From contig NZ_JAMDHK010000001.1 in NCBI RefSeq assembly GCF_024721115.1, positions 1 through 64,000 of the forward strand: a stretch of DNA of 64,000 nucleotides, in the 5' to 3' direction. This document shows, piece by piece, positions 55,808-64,000 of this stretch (the stretch's first letter is position 1; each line of letters opens with the position of its first letter). The notes under the pieces were generated by a model. It searched no databases, had not been told where the DNA came from, and worked only from the letters and a program-made list of their open reading frames with translations. The translations under genes were made by a program, and so were the position numbers. This DNA is from Salipiger pentaromativorans. Lineage in GTDB: Bacteria; Pseudomonadota; Alphaproteobacteria; Rhodobacterales; Rhodobacteraceae.

Positions 55808-57913
55808 TCAGCGTCCGAACAGAAGGGAATTGGGATTGCGCTCGATCGCGCGGGCGAGCTTGGTGAGCGCCGCCGCCGCCTCGCGCACATCGCGCAGCGC
55901 CGCGACGGTCTCGCGGTTGAAGGAGGAATTGGCACCGTAGCCTTGCAGCGCGGTTTCCGCCTCGGCCACCAGACGCTCGATCCGCGTCGACAGGCGCGGC
56001 AGGCTCTGCGCCGCCTCCTCGATGGCGGCGGCGGCATCGCGGGCCGAGGCCAGCGTGGCATTGGTGCTTTCCACCACCCCGCCCTCGCGCAGCTCGGCCA
56101 GCGCGGCCCGCGCCTCGTCCAGCATCTCCGACAGGCTGCCCGGTAGGCCGCGCGCCGCGTCGCTGTCGATCAGCCGGTCGGCGCTGTCGAGCAGCGCCGT
56201 GGCCTTCTCGATGAAGGCATCGAGTTCCATCTCGTTGGCCTTGGCGGTCAGGCCGCGCAGATCGCTGATGAGATCCGGCACCTCGCCGGTGGCTTCCGAA
56301 AAGGCATCGGCCACGGCGCTGACCGTATCGGTGGCCGCCGAGGCGCTTTCCAGCGTCTCCACCAGCTTGCCCACCATATCGGCGCGGCGCAGATCCTCGG
56401 CGATGCCGCGCAGCTCGCTCACCGCCGCGGTCAGCTCTCCGGGCAGCGCCTGCGCGGCCTCGCCACCGATCAGCCCGCGCGCATCGTCCAGAAGCGCGGT
56501 GAAGGCGCCCGGTGCGCTGCGCAGGTTCTCGTCTCCGGCGAGGTTCTCGATCGAGGCCAGCGTGGCGATGGCCTGATCCATCAGCTCTTCCACCGGCAGG
56601 TTGTCGATGCGCTGGAACAGCCCCTCGGCGGTGGCGGCGACATCCGGCAGATCCGAGGCCACCGAGGGGATCACCGGCGCCTCGGTATCGAAGATCCCCA
56701 GCGCGGCGGGCGCGGCGTCGGGGATCTCGGCCAGCTCGACCATCAGCGCCTGGCTGAACAGCCCCTCGGCCGCGAGCCGGGCGCGCAGACCGTTCTGCAC
56801 CGCCTCGGCCAGAAAGGCGATGGTCTGTGCCTGCGGCGCGTCGGGCGACAGCCCCAGCGCGCGCGGGTCGATGGAGATCGAAGCGCGCAGCTTGACCCGC
56901 TGCTGGCCCTGGACCTCTTCGATGAAGGCCCCCAGCGCCATGACGGAGCCGACCTTGAGCCCGCGATAGGTGACCGGCGAGCCGGCCTCGAGCCCGCGCA
57001 CGGATTCGTCGAACTCGACGACCAGATCGACCGCGTTGTCGATGGATTCGCTGAACACGCTGTCGCGCGCCGAGGCCTCGTCGCCGAACAGATCGAAGAC
57101 ATAGCGCGACGGCACCGGGCTGCCGCCGGAAAACACCGTATCGAAGGCGATGCCGCCCCGGATCAGCGCCGCCACCGAGCCCACCGAGAGGTTGATCCCG
57201 CTGGGCCCCACATTCACGTCAAAGCCCGAAGTGTCCCAGAAGCGGGTGGCGGTGGTGATGCGTCTGTCATTGGGCGCGTCGATGAAGGCATCGACGATCA
57301 CCCCCTTGCCGGAGTCGAGCAGCCGCGGCGTCTCGATCCGGCCGACCTCGATGCCCTGATGAAAGATCGGCGCGCCGGCGGTCAGCATGGTGCCGTCCGA
57401 GGCGCGCAGCACGATCCGCGTGCCCTTCATCCCCGGCTTGACCAGCGGCGTCTCGTTCAGCCCCTCGAACGCGGTGGCCCCGGCACCTGTCTGCGGCTCG
57501 AAGGCGGCCTCGATATAGACCCCCGACAGCACCGTCGACAAACCCGAGATCCCCGAGGCGCTGACCTCGGGCCGCACCACCCAGAACTGCGCGTCGGCGG
57601 GCAGCGAACCGGCCACGGTATTGTCGATCCTTGCATGCACGAGCACCGAGGCGAGATCGCTGGAGAATTCCACATCCTCGACAAAGCCCACGCTCACATC
57701 GCGGTAGCGGATGGCGGTCTCGTCGGGCACCACGCCGGCGGCATTCTCGAAACGGATCTCGATGCGGGTGCCGCGTTCGGCCCAGCTTTGCCAGGCGATG
57801 AACAACGTCACCGCGAGCGCCGCGAAGGGCACCAGCCAGACCAGCGACAGGTTGCGCCAGACCGACCGCTTCGGGCCCTCGATCTCCATCTCCGCCGGTC
57901 GCGGGTCACTCAT
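55808..57913 (-). CDS. pqiB: PqiB MCE-domain protein
   Basis: This 701-aa protein has one N-terminal transmembrane helix (about 20-40, LSLVWLVPFAALAVTLFIAW), then three MCE repeats. Marks are GVVPDETAIRYRDVSVGFVE, GTMLTAGAPIFHQGIEVGRI and LEAGSPVTYRGLKVGSVMAL. A long C-terminal helical needle (about 420-680) is rich in Ala/Glu/Leu. PqiB bridges the periplasm to carry lipids. It overlaps no neighbour but lies 6 bp from pqiA2. Confidence 0.93.
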   Translation of the reverse strand: MSDPRPAEMEIEGPKRSVWRNLSLVWLVPFAALAVTLFIAWQSWAERGTRIEIRFENAAGVVPDETAIRYRDVSVGFVEDVEFSSDLASVLVHARIDNTVAGSLPADAQFWVVRPEVSASGISGLSTVLSGVYIEAAFEPQTGAGATAFEGLNETPLVKPGMKGTRIVLRASDGTMLTAGAPIFHQGIEVGRIETPRLLDSGKGVIVDAFIDAPNDRRITTATRFWDTSGFDVNVGPSGINLSVGSVAALIRGGIAFDTVFSGGSPVPSRYVFDLFGDEASARDSVFSESIDNAVDLVVEFDESVRGLEAGSPVTYRGLKVGSVMALGAFIEEVQGQQRVKLRASISIDPRALGLSPDAPQAQTIAFLAEAVQNGLRARLAAEGLFSQALMVELAEIPDAAPAALGIFDTEAPVIPSVASDLPDVAATAEGLFQRIDNLPVEELMDQAIATLASIENLAGDENLRSAPGAFTALLDDARGLIGGEAAQALPGELTAAVSELRGIAEDLRRADMVGKLVETLESASAATDTVSAVADAFSEATGEVPDLISDLRGLTAKANEMELDAFIEKATALLDSADRLIDSDAARGLPGSLSEMLDEARAALAELREGGVVESTNATLASARDAAAAIEEAAQSLPRLSTRIERLVAEAETALQGYGANSSFNRETVAALRDVREAAAALTKLARAIERNPNSLLFGR

Positions 57914-57919
57914 CCTGAC

Positions 57920-58546
57920 TTACTCCCCGTCTGCGTCCCAGATCAGCCGCGAGTCGAAGCTCTGGGCCGAAACCATGGTAAAGGCAACGGAAAGCGCAAA
58001 GCTGACCGCTGCAATCCCCGGATTGATCTGCGCTGCGAAATCGAGTTGCACCAGCGACGACAGGATCGCCACCACAAAAACGTCGATCATCGACCAGCGC
58101 CCGATGAATTCCACCACCTCGTAAAGTACATGGCGCCGGTGCGCCGAGAGGCTGACCTTGCGCTCGACGCTCAGCGCCAGATAGGCGATCGCGATGAATT
58201 TCGACACCGGAATGACGATCGAGGCGACAAAGACGATGGTCGCAACACCATAGGATCCGTGGTGGATCAGATCCACGACCCCGCCGAAAATCGTGCTGTC
58301 GGTGGTCTTGCCCAGCAGCGTGGTGCGCAGCATCGGATAGAGATTGGCCGGGATATAGACCACCAGCCCGGCGAAAAGCCAGGCCCAGACGCGCTGGACG
58401 CTGGTGCCGTCGCGGCTGGAAATGGCCGCGCCGCAGCGGCTGCACAGCGCAACCCCGGGCGCGTGGACGCGGCCGCACTGGGTGCAGCCCACCAGCCCCG
58501 CCGCCTTTGCGGTCAGGACGCGCGGCGCGCTTCCAGCGTTTTCCAT
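57920..58546 (-). CDS. pqiA: PqiA half-protein, second module
   Basis: This 208-aa protein is one PqiA module: a zinc ribbon CTQCGRVHAPGVALCSRCG, then four membrane helices (VVYIPANLYPML is the family signature). It overlaps the other half by 34 bp. E. coli PqiA joins both modules in one 417-aa chain; here they are separate polypeptides that probably assemble together. Confidence 0.88.
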   Translation of the reverse strand: MENAGSAPRVLTAKAAGLVGCTQCGRVHAPGVALCSRCGAAISSRDGTSVQRVWAWLFAGLVVYIPANLYPMLRTTLLGKTTDSTIFGGVVDLIHHGSYGVATIVFVASIVIPVSKFIAIAYLALSVERKVSLSAHRRHVLYEVVEFIGRWSMIDVFVVAILSSLVQLDFAAQINPGIAAVSFALSVAFTMVSAQSFDSRLIWDADGE

Positions 58547-59157
58547 ACGGTCACCCTGCTCATGAAATTGTCTTTCAGCACGGTCACGATGACCAGTGCC
58601 ACAAAGGCCCAGAAGGCCGGCCCGATGAAGATATGCGCCAGCCCCGCCACCTTGACCAGCGCCACAGCGACGCCGACGATAAAGACCTCGGCCATGGCCC
58701 AGGGGCGCAGCGCCTCGGCCAGCCGGAAGGCGGGCGCCGCATGTGCTGCCGGGCGCCAGCCGAAGGCCATCGGCGCCAGCACATAGATCAGCGCCAGAAA
58801 GCGCGTCACCGGCAGGATCACGATCAGCGCCGCCATCGCCAGGGTCAGCGGCGCGGTCAGCCCCGAGGAAAACGCCATCACCGTGTCGAGCAGCGAGGCG
58901 CGATGGATGCGCCCCGCCGCCTCGAGCTCCAGAAACGGAAAGAAGATCGCCGCGACCATCAGGATCAGCGCCGCGAGCGCCAGCATGATGATCCGCGTCA
59001 TCGCCGTGCGGCGCGGCGCCTCCAGCACCGTGTGGCAGCGCACGCAGCGCGCGGTCTCGCCGGGCGCGACATCGCGCAGCCTGTGCAGCGCGTCGCAGGA
59101 CGGGCAGGCAATCAGCCCGTCGGGATCGGGCGGCAGCGCGGAGGGTTCGGCAGTCAT
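58513..59157 (-). CDS. pqiA: PqiA half-protein, first module
   Basis: This 214-aa protein is the first PqiA module. The zinc ribbon is CPSCDALHRLRDVAPGETAR followed by CVRCHT, then come four helices with FFPFLELEAAGR. It is the first gene of the pqi operon. The start at 59157 was chosen because the zinc ribbon follows shortly. It acts with PqiB and PqiC in inner-to-outer-membrane lipid traffic. Confidence 0.88.
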   Translation of the reverse strand: MTAEPSALPPDPDGLIACPSCDALHRLRDVAPGETARCVRCHTVLEAPRRTAMTRIIMLALAALILMVAAIFFPFLELEAAGRIHRASLLDTVMAFSSGLTAPLTLAMAALIVILPVTRFLALIYVLAPMAFGWRPAAHAAPAFRLAEALRPWAMAEVFIVGVAVALVKVAGLAHIFIGPAFWAFVALVIVTVLKDNFMSRVTVWKTLEARRAS

Positions 59158-59251
59158 GACCCCCAATCTAGCCCGCGAGGGCGGTCGGGGAAAGTGGCCG
59201 CGGTGCAGCATTTTTCCCCGTGGCACCCGCCCCCCGCCGGACCCGCCCGGC

Positions 59252-60292
59252 TCAGCGCCGCCAGTCGAGCACCACCTTGCCCGAAGCGCCACCGCGCATG
59301 GTCTCGAACCCGTCGCGGAAATCGCGCGCGGCAAAGCGGTGGGTGATCACCTCGCGCACATCCAGCCCGTTCTCCAGCATGGCGATCATCTTGTACCAGG
59401 TCTCGAAGATCTCGCGCCCGTAGATGCCCTTGAGGGTGATCGCCTTGAACACGATGCGCGACCAGTCCACCGGGCTCTTGCCCGGCGGGATACCCAGCAG
59501 CGCGATGCGCCCGCCCATCACGAGGCTTTCCACCATCTGGTCCAGCGCCGCCTGACTGCCCGACATCTCCAGCCCCACGTCGAAGCCCTCACGCATCTTC
59601 AGCCGCCCGGCCACATCGCGCAGATCCTCCCGCGCCACATTCACCGGCACCACATCGACGACCCGCGCGGCCAGATCCAGCCGCGTCTGGTTCACATCGG
59701 TGATCACCACATGCCGCGCCCCCACATGGCGCGCCACCGCCGCCGCCATGATACCGATCGGGCCGGCGCCGGTGATCAGCACATCCTCGCCCACCAGATC
59801 GAAGCTCAGCGCGGTATGCACCGCATTGCCCAGCGGATCGAGAATCGCGCCGATCTCGTCATCCACCGCGTCGGGCAGCGGCACCACGTTGAAGGCGGGC
59901 AGGCGCAGATATTCGGCAAAGGCCCCCTGCTCGTTCACCCCGATGCCGCGCGTCTCCGGGTCGAGATGGAACCGCCCCGCCCGGCTCTGGCGGCTGTGGC
60001 GCCCGATGAGATGGCCCTCGCCGGAGCAGCGCTGGCCGATCTCCAGCCCGGTGACGTCACGCCCCAGCTCGACGATCTCGCCGGCGAACTCGTGCCCGGT
60101 GATCAGCGGCACCGGCACCGTGCGCTGCGCCCAGTCGTCCCAGTTCCAGATATGAATGTCGGTGCCGCAGATACCGGTCTTGTTGATCCGGATCAGCACA
60201 TCCTCCGGCCCGATCTCGGGCACCGGCGCCTCGACCTGCCAGAGCCCTGGCTCGGGTTTCGATTTCTCCAATGCAATCATCTGGTTGGTCAT
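59252..60292 (-). CDS. tdh: L-threonine 3-dehydrogenase
   Basis: This 346-aa zinc-type alcohol dehydrogenase-fold enzyme oxidises threonine to 2-amino-3-oxobutanoate with NAD. The catalytic-zinc site [17 protein letters not shown] and [12 protein letters not shown] is present, as is the Rossmann motif [18 protein letters not shown]. The four structural-zinc cysteines of E. coli Tdh are all replaced: the loop reads [20 protein letters not shown]. The start overlaps the kbl stop as ATGA, so both are made together. Confidence 0.94.
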   Translation of the reverse strand: MTNQMIALEKSKPEPGLWQVEAPVPEIGPEDVLIRINKTGICGTDIHIWNWDDWAQRTVPVPLITGHEFAGEIVELGRDVTGLEIGQRCSGEGHLIGRHSRQSRAGRFHLDPETRGIGVNEQGAFAEYLRLPAFNVVPLPDAVDDEIGAILDPLGNAVHTALSFDLVGEDVLITGAGPIGIMAAAVARHVGARHVVITDVNQTRLDLAARVVDVVPVNVAREDLRDVAGRLKMREGFDVGLEMSGSQAALDQMVESLVMGGRIALLGIPPGKSPVDWSRIVFKAITLKGIYGREIFETWYKMIAMLENGLDVREVITHRFAARDFRDGFETMRGGASGKVVLDWRR

Positions 60293-61476
60293 GACAGCAC
60301 CCCGGTATCGCGGCCCGCCTGTGCGAAGGCCGCGAGCGCTTGGTCGAGATCGTCGCGGCTCAGCGCCGCGTTCATCTGGGTGCGGATTCGGGCGCGGCCC
60401 TTGGGCACCACCGGGAAGAAGAACCCCGAGACATAGACGCCCAGCTCGTAAAGCCGCTGCGCCATGGCCTGCGCCTTGTGCGCGTCATAGAGCATGACCG
60501 GGACGATCGGGTGCGCGCCGTCGAGCAGATCGAACCCCGCCTCGGTGAGCCCCGCCCGCCAGTGGCGCGCATTGTCGAAGAGCTTTGCCCGCAGGTCGTC
60601 GCCCCGCTCCACCAGATCGAGCGCCGCGAGCCCGGCGGCCACCACAGCCGGCGGCAGCGCGTTGGAGAAGAGATAGGGCCGCGCGCGCTGGCGCAGCAGG
60701 TCGATCACTGGCTGCGGCCCGGCGATATAACCGCCGAGCGCCCCGCCGAGCGCCTTGCCCAGCGTGCCGGTGAGAATATCCGCGCGGATGCCGAAATGCG
60801 CCGGCGTCCCCTGCCCCTTGGGGCCCATGAAGCCGGTGGCATGGCAATCGTCCACCATCACCAGCGCCTCGTAGCGGTCGGCCAGCGCGCGGATCTCGGG
60901 CAGCTTCGCCAGATAGCCATCCATCGAGAACACGCCGTCGGTGGCGATCATGATATGCCGCGCCCCATCGGCGCGGGCGGCTTGCAACTGCGCCTCCAGA
61001 TCCGCCATGTCGGAATTGGCGTAGCGATAGCGCTTCGCCTTGCAGAGCCGGATGCCGTCGATGATCGAGGCATGGTTGAGCGCATCCGAGATCACCGCAT
61101 CCTCCGGCCCCAGCAGCGGCTCGAACAGCGCGCCGTTGGCGTCGAAACAGGCCGCGAAAAGGATGCTGTCCTCGGTGCCGAGATAGGCCGCCAGCCGCTG
61201 CTCCAATTCGCGGTGCAGATCCTGCGTGCCGCAGATGAAGCGCACCGAGGCCATGCCATAGCCATGATCCGCCATCGCCTGCGTCGCCGCCGCGATCAGC
61301 GCCGGGTGATCGGCAAGCCCGAGATAATTGTTGGCGCAAAGGTTGATGAGCTCGCGCCCGGCCACATCGACACGGGCGCCCTGCGGCGAGGTGATCTCGC
61401 GTTCGGTCTTCATCAGCCCCTCGGCGGCGATCTGGCTCAGCGTCTCGCGCAGATGGGTCAGGAAAGCATCGGACAT
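60289..61476 (-). CDS. kbl: Glycine C-acetyltransferase (2-amino-3-ketobutyrate CoA ligase)
   Basis: This 395-aa PLP enzyme of the alpha-oxoamine synthase family cleaves 2-amino-3-oxobutanoate with CoA to glycine and acetyl-CoA. Marks are [40 protein letters not shown] and the PLP-lysine motif [15 protein letters not shown]. It is the first gene of kbl-tdh. GGAG precedes the ATG at 61476, and a promoter with operator repeats lies upstream. Confidence 0.95.
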   Translation of the reverse strand: MSDAFLTHLRETLSQIAAEGLMKTEREITSPQGARVDVAGRELINLCANNYLGLADHPALIAAATQAMADHGYGMASVRFICGTQDLHRELEQRLAAYLGTEDSILFAACFDANGALFEPLLGPEDAVISDALNHASIIDGIRLCKAKRYRYANSDMADLEAQLQAARADGARHIMIATDGVFSMDGYLAKLPEIRALADRYEALVMVDDCHATGFMGPKGQGTPAHFGIRADILTGTLGKALGGALGGYIAGPQPVIDLLRQRARPYLFSNALPPAVVAAGLAALDLVERGDDLRAKLFDNARHWRAGLTEAGFDLLDGAHPIVPVMLYDAHKAQAMAQRLYELGVYVSGFFFPVVPKGRARIRTQMNAALSRDDLDQALAAFAQAGRDTGVLS

Positions 61477-61506
61477 GGGGGCGACTCCTTTTTTCTGGAT
61501 CGCCCC

Positions 61507-61536
61507 ATTAATCCGCGATTACGGATTTTCGGTCAA
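61507..61536 (-). promoter_or_regulatory. Candidate sigma-70 promoter of kbl-tdh
   Basis: On the minus strand TTGACC (61536-61531) and ATTAAT (61512-61507) are separated by 18 bp. One copy of the TCCGTAATNGCG repeat fills the spacer, where a bound regulator would block polymerase. Confidence 0.5.
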
Positions 61537-61559
61537 TATAAAAGATACGCTATTACGGA
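61514..61559 (-). promoter_or_regulatory. Paired TCCGTAATNGCG direct repeats, candidate operator of the XRE-cupin regulator
   Basis: Minus-strand TCCGTAATAGCG (61559-61548) and TCCGTAATCGCG (61525-61514) repeat 34 bp apart, one upstream of the -35 box and one between -35 and -10. The XRE-cupin gene lies immediately upstream on the same strand. Confidence 0.6.
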
Positions 61560-61569
61560 AAATCGTCCG

Positions 61570-62139
61570 CTATGGCGTCTCCACAATCAGAAAGCAACGC
61601 GCGCCCTGCTCCTCGGCATGGATCGCATGGGGCCGGTCGGCCGCGTAGCGTGCGGTATCGCCGGGGCGCAGCGTTTCTTCCGTGTCACCCGAGCGCACGG
61701 TCAGCGACCCGTCCAGGACGGTGAGATGTTCCCGCGCACCACTGCCATGCGGTTCGCTCTCCAGCGCCCCGCGCGGCGTGAAGCGGATGTCGTAAACCTC
61801 GTAACGGCCGACATTTTCGGGCTCCGAGAGGATGGTGATATGGCAGCCGCGCCCATGCCCGGTGATCGTGGGTGCCTGCGCCGCGCGCACCACCTCTATC
61901 TCGCGCGCGGCGGTGTTGAGATCGAGCAGCCCGGCAAAATCCACCTGGAGCGCGCGGGTGAGGTTCCACAGCGTCGCCACCGTCGGGTTCGACTCGCCGC
62001 GCTCGATCTGGCTGACCATGGAACGGCTCACGCCGGACAGCTTCGCCACCGCGTCGAGCGACAGCCCGCGCGCCTGCCGCGCTTCCTTGAGCTTTCCGGG
62101 AATGCGGCCAAGCACCGCCTCTGCATCACGATCCGTCAT
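61570..62139 (-). CDS. XRE-cupin transcriptional regulator of threonine catabolism
   Basis: This 189-aa protein has an N-terminal XRE helix-turn-helix (SLDAVAKLSGVSRSMVSQIE, about 32-51) and a C-terminal cupin (about 115-185) that probably binds a small ligand. It lies 93 bp upstream of kbl on the same strand, and the gap holds the kbl promoter and operator repeats. It probably controls kbl-tdh in response to an amino-acid-derived signal. An upstream in-frame TTG at 62157 was rejected for lack of a ribosome site. Confidence 0.88.
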   Translation of the reverse strand: MTDRDAEAVLGRIPGKLKEARQARGLSLDAVAKLSGVSRSMVSQIERGESNPTVATLWNLTRALQVDFAGLLDLNTAAREIEVVRAAQAPTITGHGRGCHITILSEPENVGRYEVYDIRFTPRGALESEPHGSGAREHLTVLDGSLTVRSGDTEETLRPGDTARYAADRPHAIHAEEQGARCFLIVETP

Positions 62140-62227
62140 AACGGAGAGATTGCGCAAAGCCGCGTCTGCGTCAACGGGGTCTGACAGGTTGGGCGGCTTG
62201 CGTGGGCGGATGCGCTCGCAAATGCAA

Positions 62228-62273
62228 CGGTAGCCGGGCCCAGCGGCGGCCCGTGGGGTGCCGCTGGGCCCGG
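62228..62273. repeat. CGGTAGCC...GCCGCTGGGCCCGG repeat, copy 1 (hairpin)
   Basis: A 14-bp perfect stem (CCGGGCCCAGCGGC at 62234-62247 with GCCGCTGGGCCCGG at 62260-62273) has a 12-base loop. It lies in the 62140-62427 non-coding gap downstream of RNase J and upstream of the regulator gene. Confidence 0.6.
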
Positions 62274-62339
62274 TGAATCCCTGACTTTATCCCAGCCACA
62301 TCCGAAGGGCCTCACAGCAAGGCGCATATGTCACCAAAG

Positions 62340-62375
62340 CGGTAGCCCGCCCGGACGGGCCGCCGCTGGGCCCGG
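62340..62375. repeat. CGGTAGCC...GCCGCTGGGCCCGG repeat, copy 2
   Basis: It shares the same first eight and last fourteen bases as copy 1 but has a shorter, different middle (36 versus 46 bases). Both lie in the RNase J 3' region. Nothing else recognisable was seen between 62140 and 62427. Confidence 0.55.
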
Positions 62376-62427
62376 CGGCGCTGCGCGCCTTGTTCCGGGC
62401 CAGGGGCGCGGGGATCTGACGACGGCC

Positions 62428-64000
62428 TCAGCTCAGACGGCTGACGACCACCGTCACCTCGGGCTTCTTGCCGATCTCGTTCTGGGCGGTGTTGCGCACG
62501 ATGCGGCGCATGCCCTCTTCGATCTTGTCGTCATCCATCAGCGTCTTGTCGCCCGCGCGGCCCAGGAACTGGCTCAGATCCTCTTCCAGCACCTCGACCA
62601 GCGGCGCATGGCTGCGCCCAGTCTCGGGCAGGCCCTTCACCTCGCACCAGGGCTCGCCCAGCGGCTCGTCGTCTTCGTCGAGGATCACCGTCACCACCAC
62701 ATGGCCGTTCAGCGCCATGCGGATGCGGTCGCGCACGATGCCGTCCATCGCGCCGATCTGCACCGAACCATCCAGATAGGTGCGGCCCGCGTCGATCCAT
62801 TCGGCCACCGTGGGTTCGTTGCCGCTCAGGTCGATCATCATGCCGTTGACCGCCAGCACCCCGGTCCGCCCCTTCGATTTCGCCAGCTTCACATGCTCGC
62901 GCAGATGCCGGTGCTCGCCATGCATGGGGATGACGATCTGAGGCTGCACGATGTCGTGCAGCCGCGCCAGATCCGGCCCGTTGGCATGGCCCGAAACGTG
63001 GTAACGCCCGCTGCTGTCATCGACCACATCGACCCCGCGTTCGGAGAAATTGTTGACGATGCGGATCACGTCCTTTTCGTTGCCCGGAATGGTCTTGGAG
63101 GAGAACAGGAACAGATCCCCCTCCTTCAGCTCGATCCCGTTATACTTGCCGCGCGACAGCTGCGCGCTGGCGGCGCGCCGCTCGCCCTGGCTGCCGGTGA
63201 CGATCAGCATGAGGTTCTCGCGCGGGATCGCGGCGGCGTCCTCGACGCTGACCACGCTCGGAAACCCGGTCAGCACGCCGGTCTCCACCGCCGCCTCGAC
63301 CATCCGCCGCATGGCGCGGCCCAGCAGGCAGATCGACCGCCCCGCCTTGACCCCGGCCTCGGCCAGCGTCTTCACCCGCGCCACGTTGGAGGCGAAGGTG
63401 GTCGCCACCACCATCTGCGGCGCGCTTTCGATCAGTTTCTCGATCTCCGGGCCGACCTCGATTTCCGAGCGGCCGGGATTGGGCGAGAACACATTGGTGG
63501 AATCGCAGACCAGCGCCCGCACGCCGGGCGCCGAGACCTCGGCCCAGAGATCCGGGTCGAAGGCCTCGCCCACCACCGGGTGCGGGTCGAGCTTGAAATC
63601 GCCCGAATGGATCACCCGCCCGCCGGGCGTGTCGATGACCAGCGCCGAGCTTTCGGGAATGGAATGCGAGATCGGCAGGAAGCCGACCCTGAACGGCCCC
63701 ACCGTCACCGTCTCGGGCCATTTCGAACAGGTCTGCACCGTGTCCTCGGACAGCCCGTATTCGCCCAGCTTCTGCCGCGCCAGATTGGCGGTGAAGGCGC
63801 GCGCGTAGATCCGCACCCCCAGCCGTTCGAAACAATGGCCCACGGCGCCGATATGGTCCTCGTGGGCATGGGTGATGAACACCGCCTCGATGCGGGCGCG
63901 GTTCTCCACCAGCCAGGCGATGTCGGCAAAGATGATGTCCACGCCGGGCGTGGTGTCCATATCCGGAAAGGCCACGCCCAGATCGACGACGATCAGCCGT
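62428..64000 (-). CDS. rnj: Ribonuclease J (beta-CASP metallo-beta-lactamase), 5' end beyond the window
   Basis: About 523 codons are visible, and the frame continues past 64000. The HxHxDH zinc motif is ITHAHEDHIG. Further metal and beta-CASP marks are HSGDFKLDP, CDSTNVFSPNPGRSE, TGSQGERRAASAQLSRG and YHVSGHANGPDL, then the RNase J C-terminal domain ending EVTVVVSRLS. It matures and degrades RNA from the 5' end or internally. The sequence before MAFPDMD reads RLIVVDLGV, so the methionine is internal and the true start lies outside. Confidence 0.93.
   Translation of the reverse strand, partial: RLIVVDLGVAFPDMDTTPGVDIIFADIAWLVENRARIEAVFITHAHEDHIGAVGHCFERLGVRIYARAFTANLARQKLGEYGLSEDTVQTCSKWPETVTVGPFRVGFLPISHSIPESSALVIDTPGGRVIHSGDFKLDPHPVVGEAFDPDLWAEVSAPGVRALVCDSTNVFSPNPGRSEIEVGPEIEKLIESAPQMVVATTFASNVARVKTLAEAGVKAGRSICLLGRAMRRMVEAAVETGVLTGFPSVVSVEDAAAIPRENLMLIVTGSQGERRAASAQLSRGKYNGIELKEGDLFLFSSKTIPGNEKDVIRIVNNFSERGVDVVDDSSGRYHVSGHANGPDLARLHDIVQPQIVIPMHGEHRHLREHVKLAKSKGRTGVLAVNGMMIDLSGNEPTVAEWIDAGRTYLDGSVQIGAMDGIVRDRIRMALNGHVVVTVILDEDDEPLGEPWCEVKGLPETGRSHAPLVEVLEEDLSQFLGRAGDKTLMDDDKIEEGMRRIVRNTAQNEIGKKPEVTVVVSRLS

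Overview
The window is high-GC, densely packed bacterial DNA that reads as chromosome of an alphaproteobacterium, most likely a marine Rhodobacteraceae (Roseobacter-group) member. The placement is inferred from gene content: TRAP transporter, Bpt, a DUF2852 protein, the XRE-cupin/kbl/tdh block, RNase J and roseobacter-type Glyco_tranf_2_4 transferases. Two stretches (about 1-900 and 18400-19400) are visibly AT-richer than the rest and look acquired. No tRNA, rRNA, CRISPR array or intact insertion sequence was seen.

Layout. 1-900: remnant of an HsdR_N-type restriction protein. 993-4956: CHAP lipoprotein, ClC channel, FAD-linked (D-lactate/glycolate type) dehydrogenase. 5197-10035: three-gene RbbA/YhiI/YhhJ-like ABC exporter operon. 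10165-12978: TRAP transporter dctPQM. 13219-21896: tetrathionate reductase locus, ttrS-ttrR and ttrB-ttrC-ttrA, all leftward, split by an AT-rich trypsin-like protease gene in the opposite orientation; a TauE/SafE anion permease follows. 22874-30820: GntR regulator divergent from a five-gene dipeptide/glutathione-type ABC importer plus a YwrD-like gamma-glutamyltransferase. 31027-41854: housekeeping and unknown genes (S74-like secreted protein, lon, Old Yellow Enzyme, tgt, a pair of duplicated glycosyltransferases, DEAD-box helicase).

41963-53081: the most striking block. Ten leftward genes with mostly 4-nt overlaps or short gaps (PLP lyase, MFS, flavin monooxygenase, two AhpD-like proteins, opine-dehydrogenase-like enzyme, spermidine/putrescine-type ABC importer) end at an intrinsic terminator. 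They are divergent from an Lrp/AsnC regulator. This looks like one uptake-and-catabolism system for an unidentified nitrogenous, perhaps opine-like, compound.

53273-64000: DUF2852 and RDD membrane proteins, Bpt, a pqiABC lipid-transport operon with pqiA split in two, the threonine catabolic pair kbl-tdh with its XRE-cupin regulator and a readable promoter/operator, and RNase J running off the right edge.

Regulatory sequence is unusually legible: a 7-2-7 dyad upstream of ttrB, an ATGTATACAT palindrome at gntR, paired TCCGTAATNGCG repeats at kbl, two GTGAA-N5-TTCAC dyads upstream of the DUF2852 gene, and several clear intrinsic terminators.
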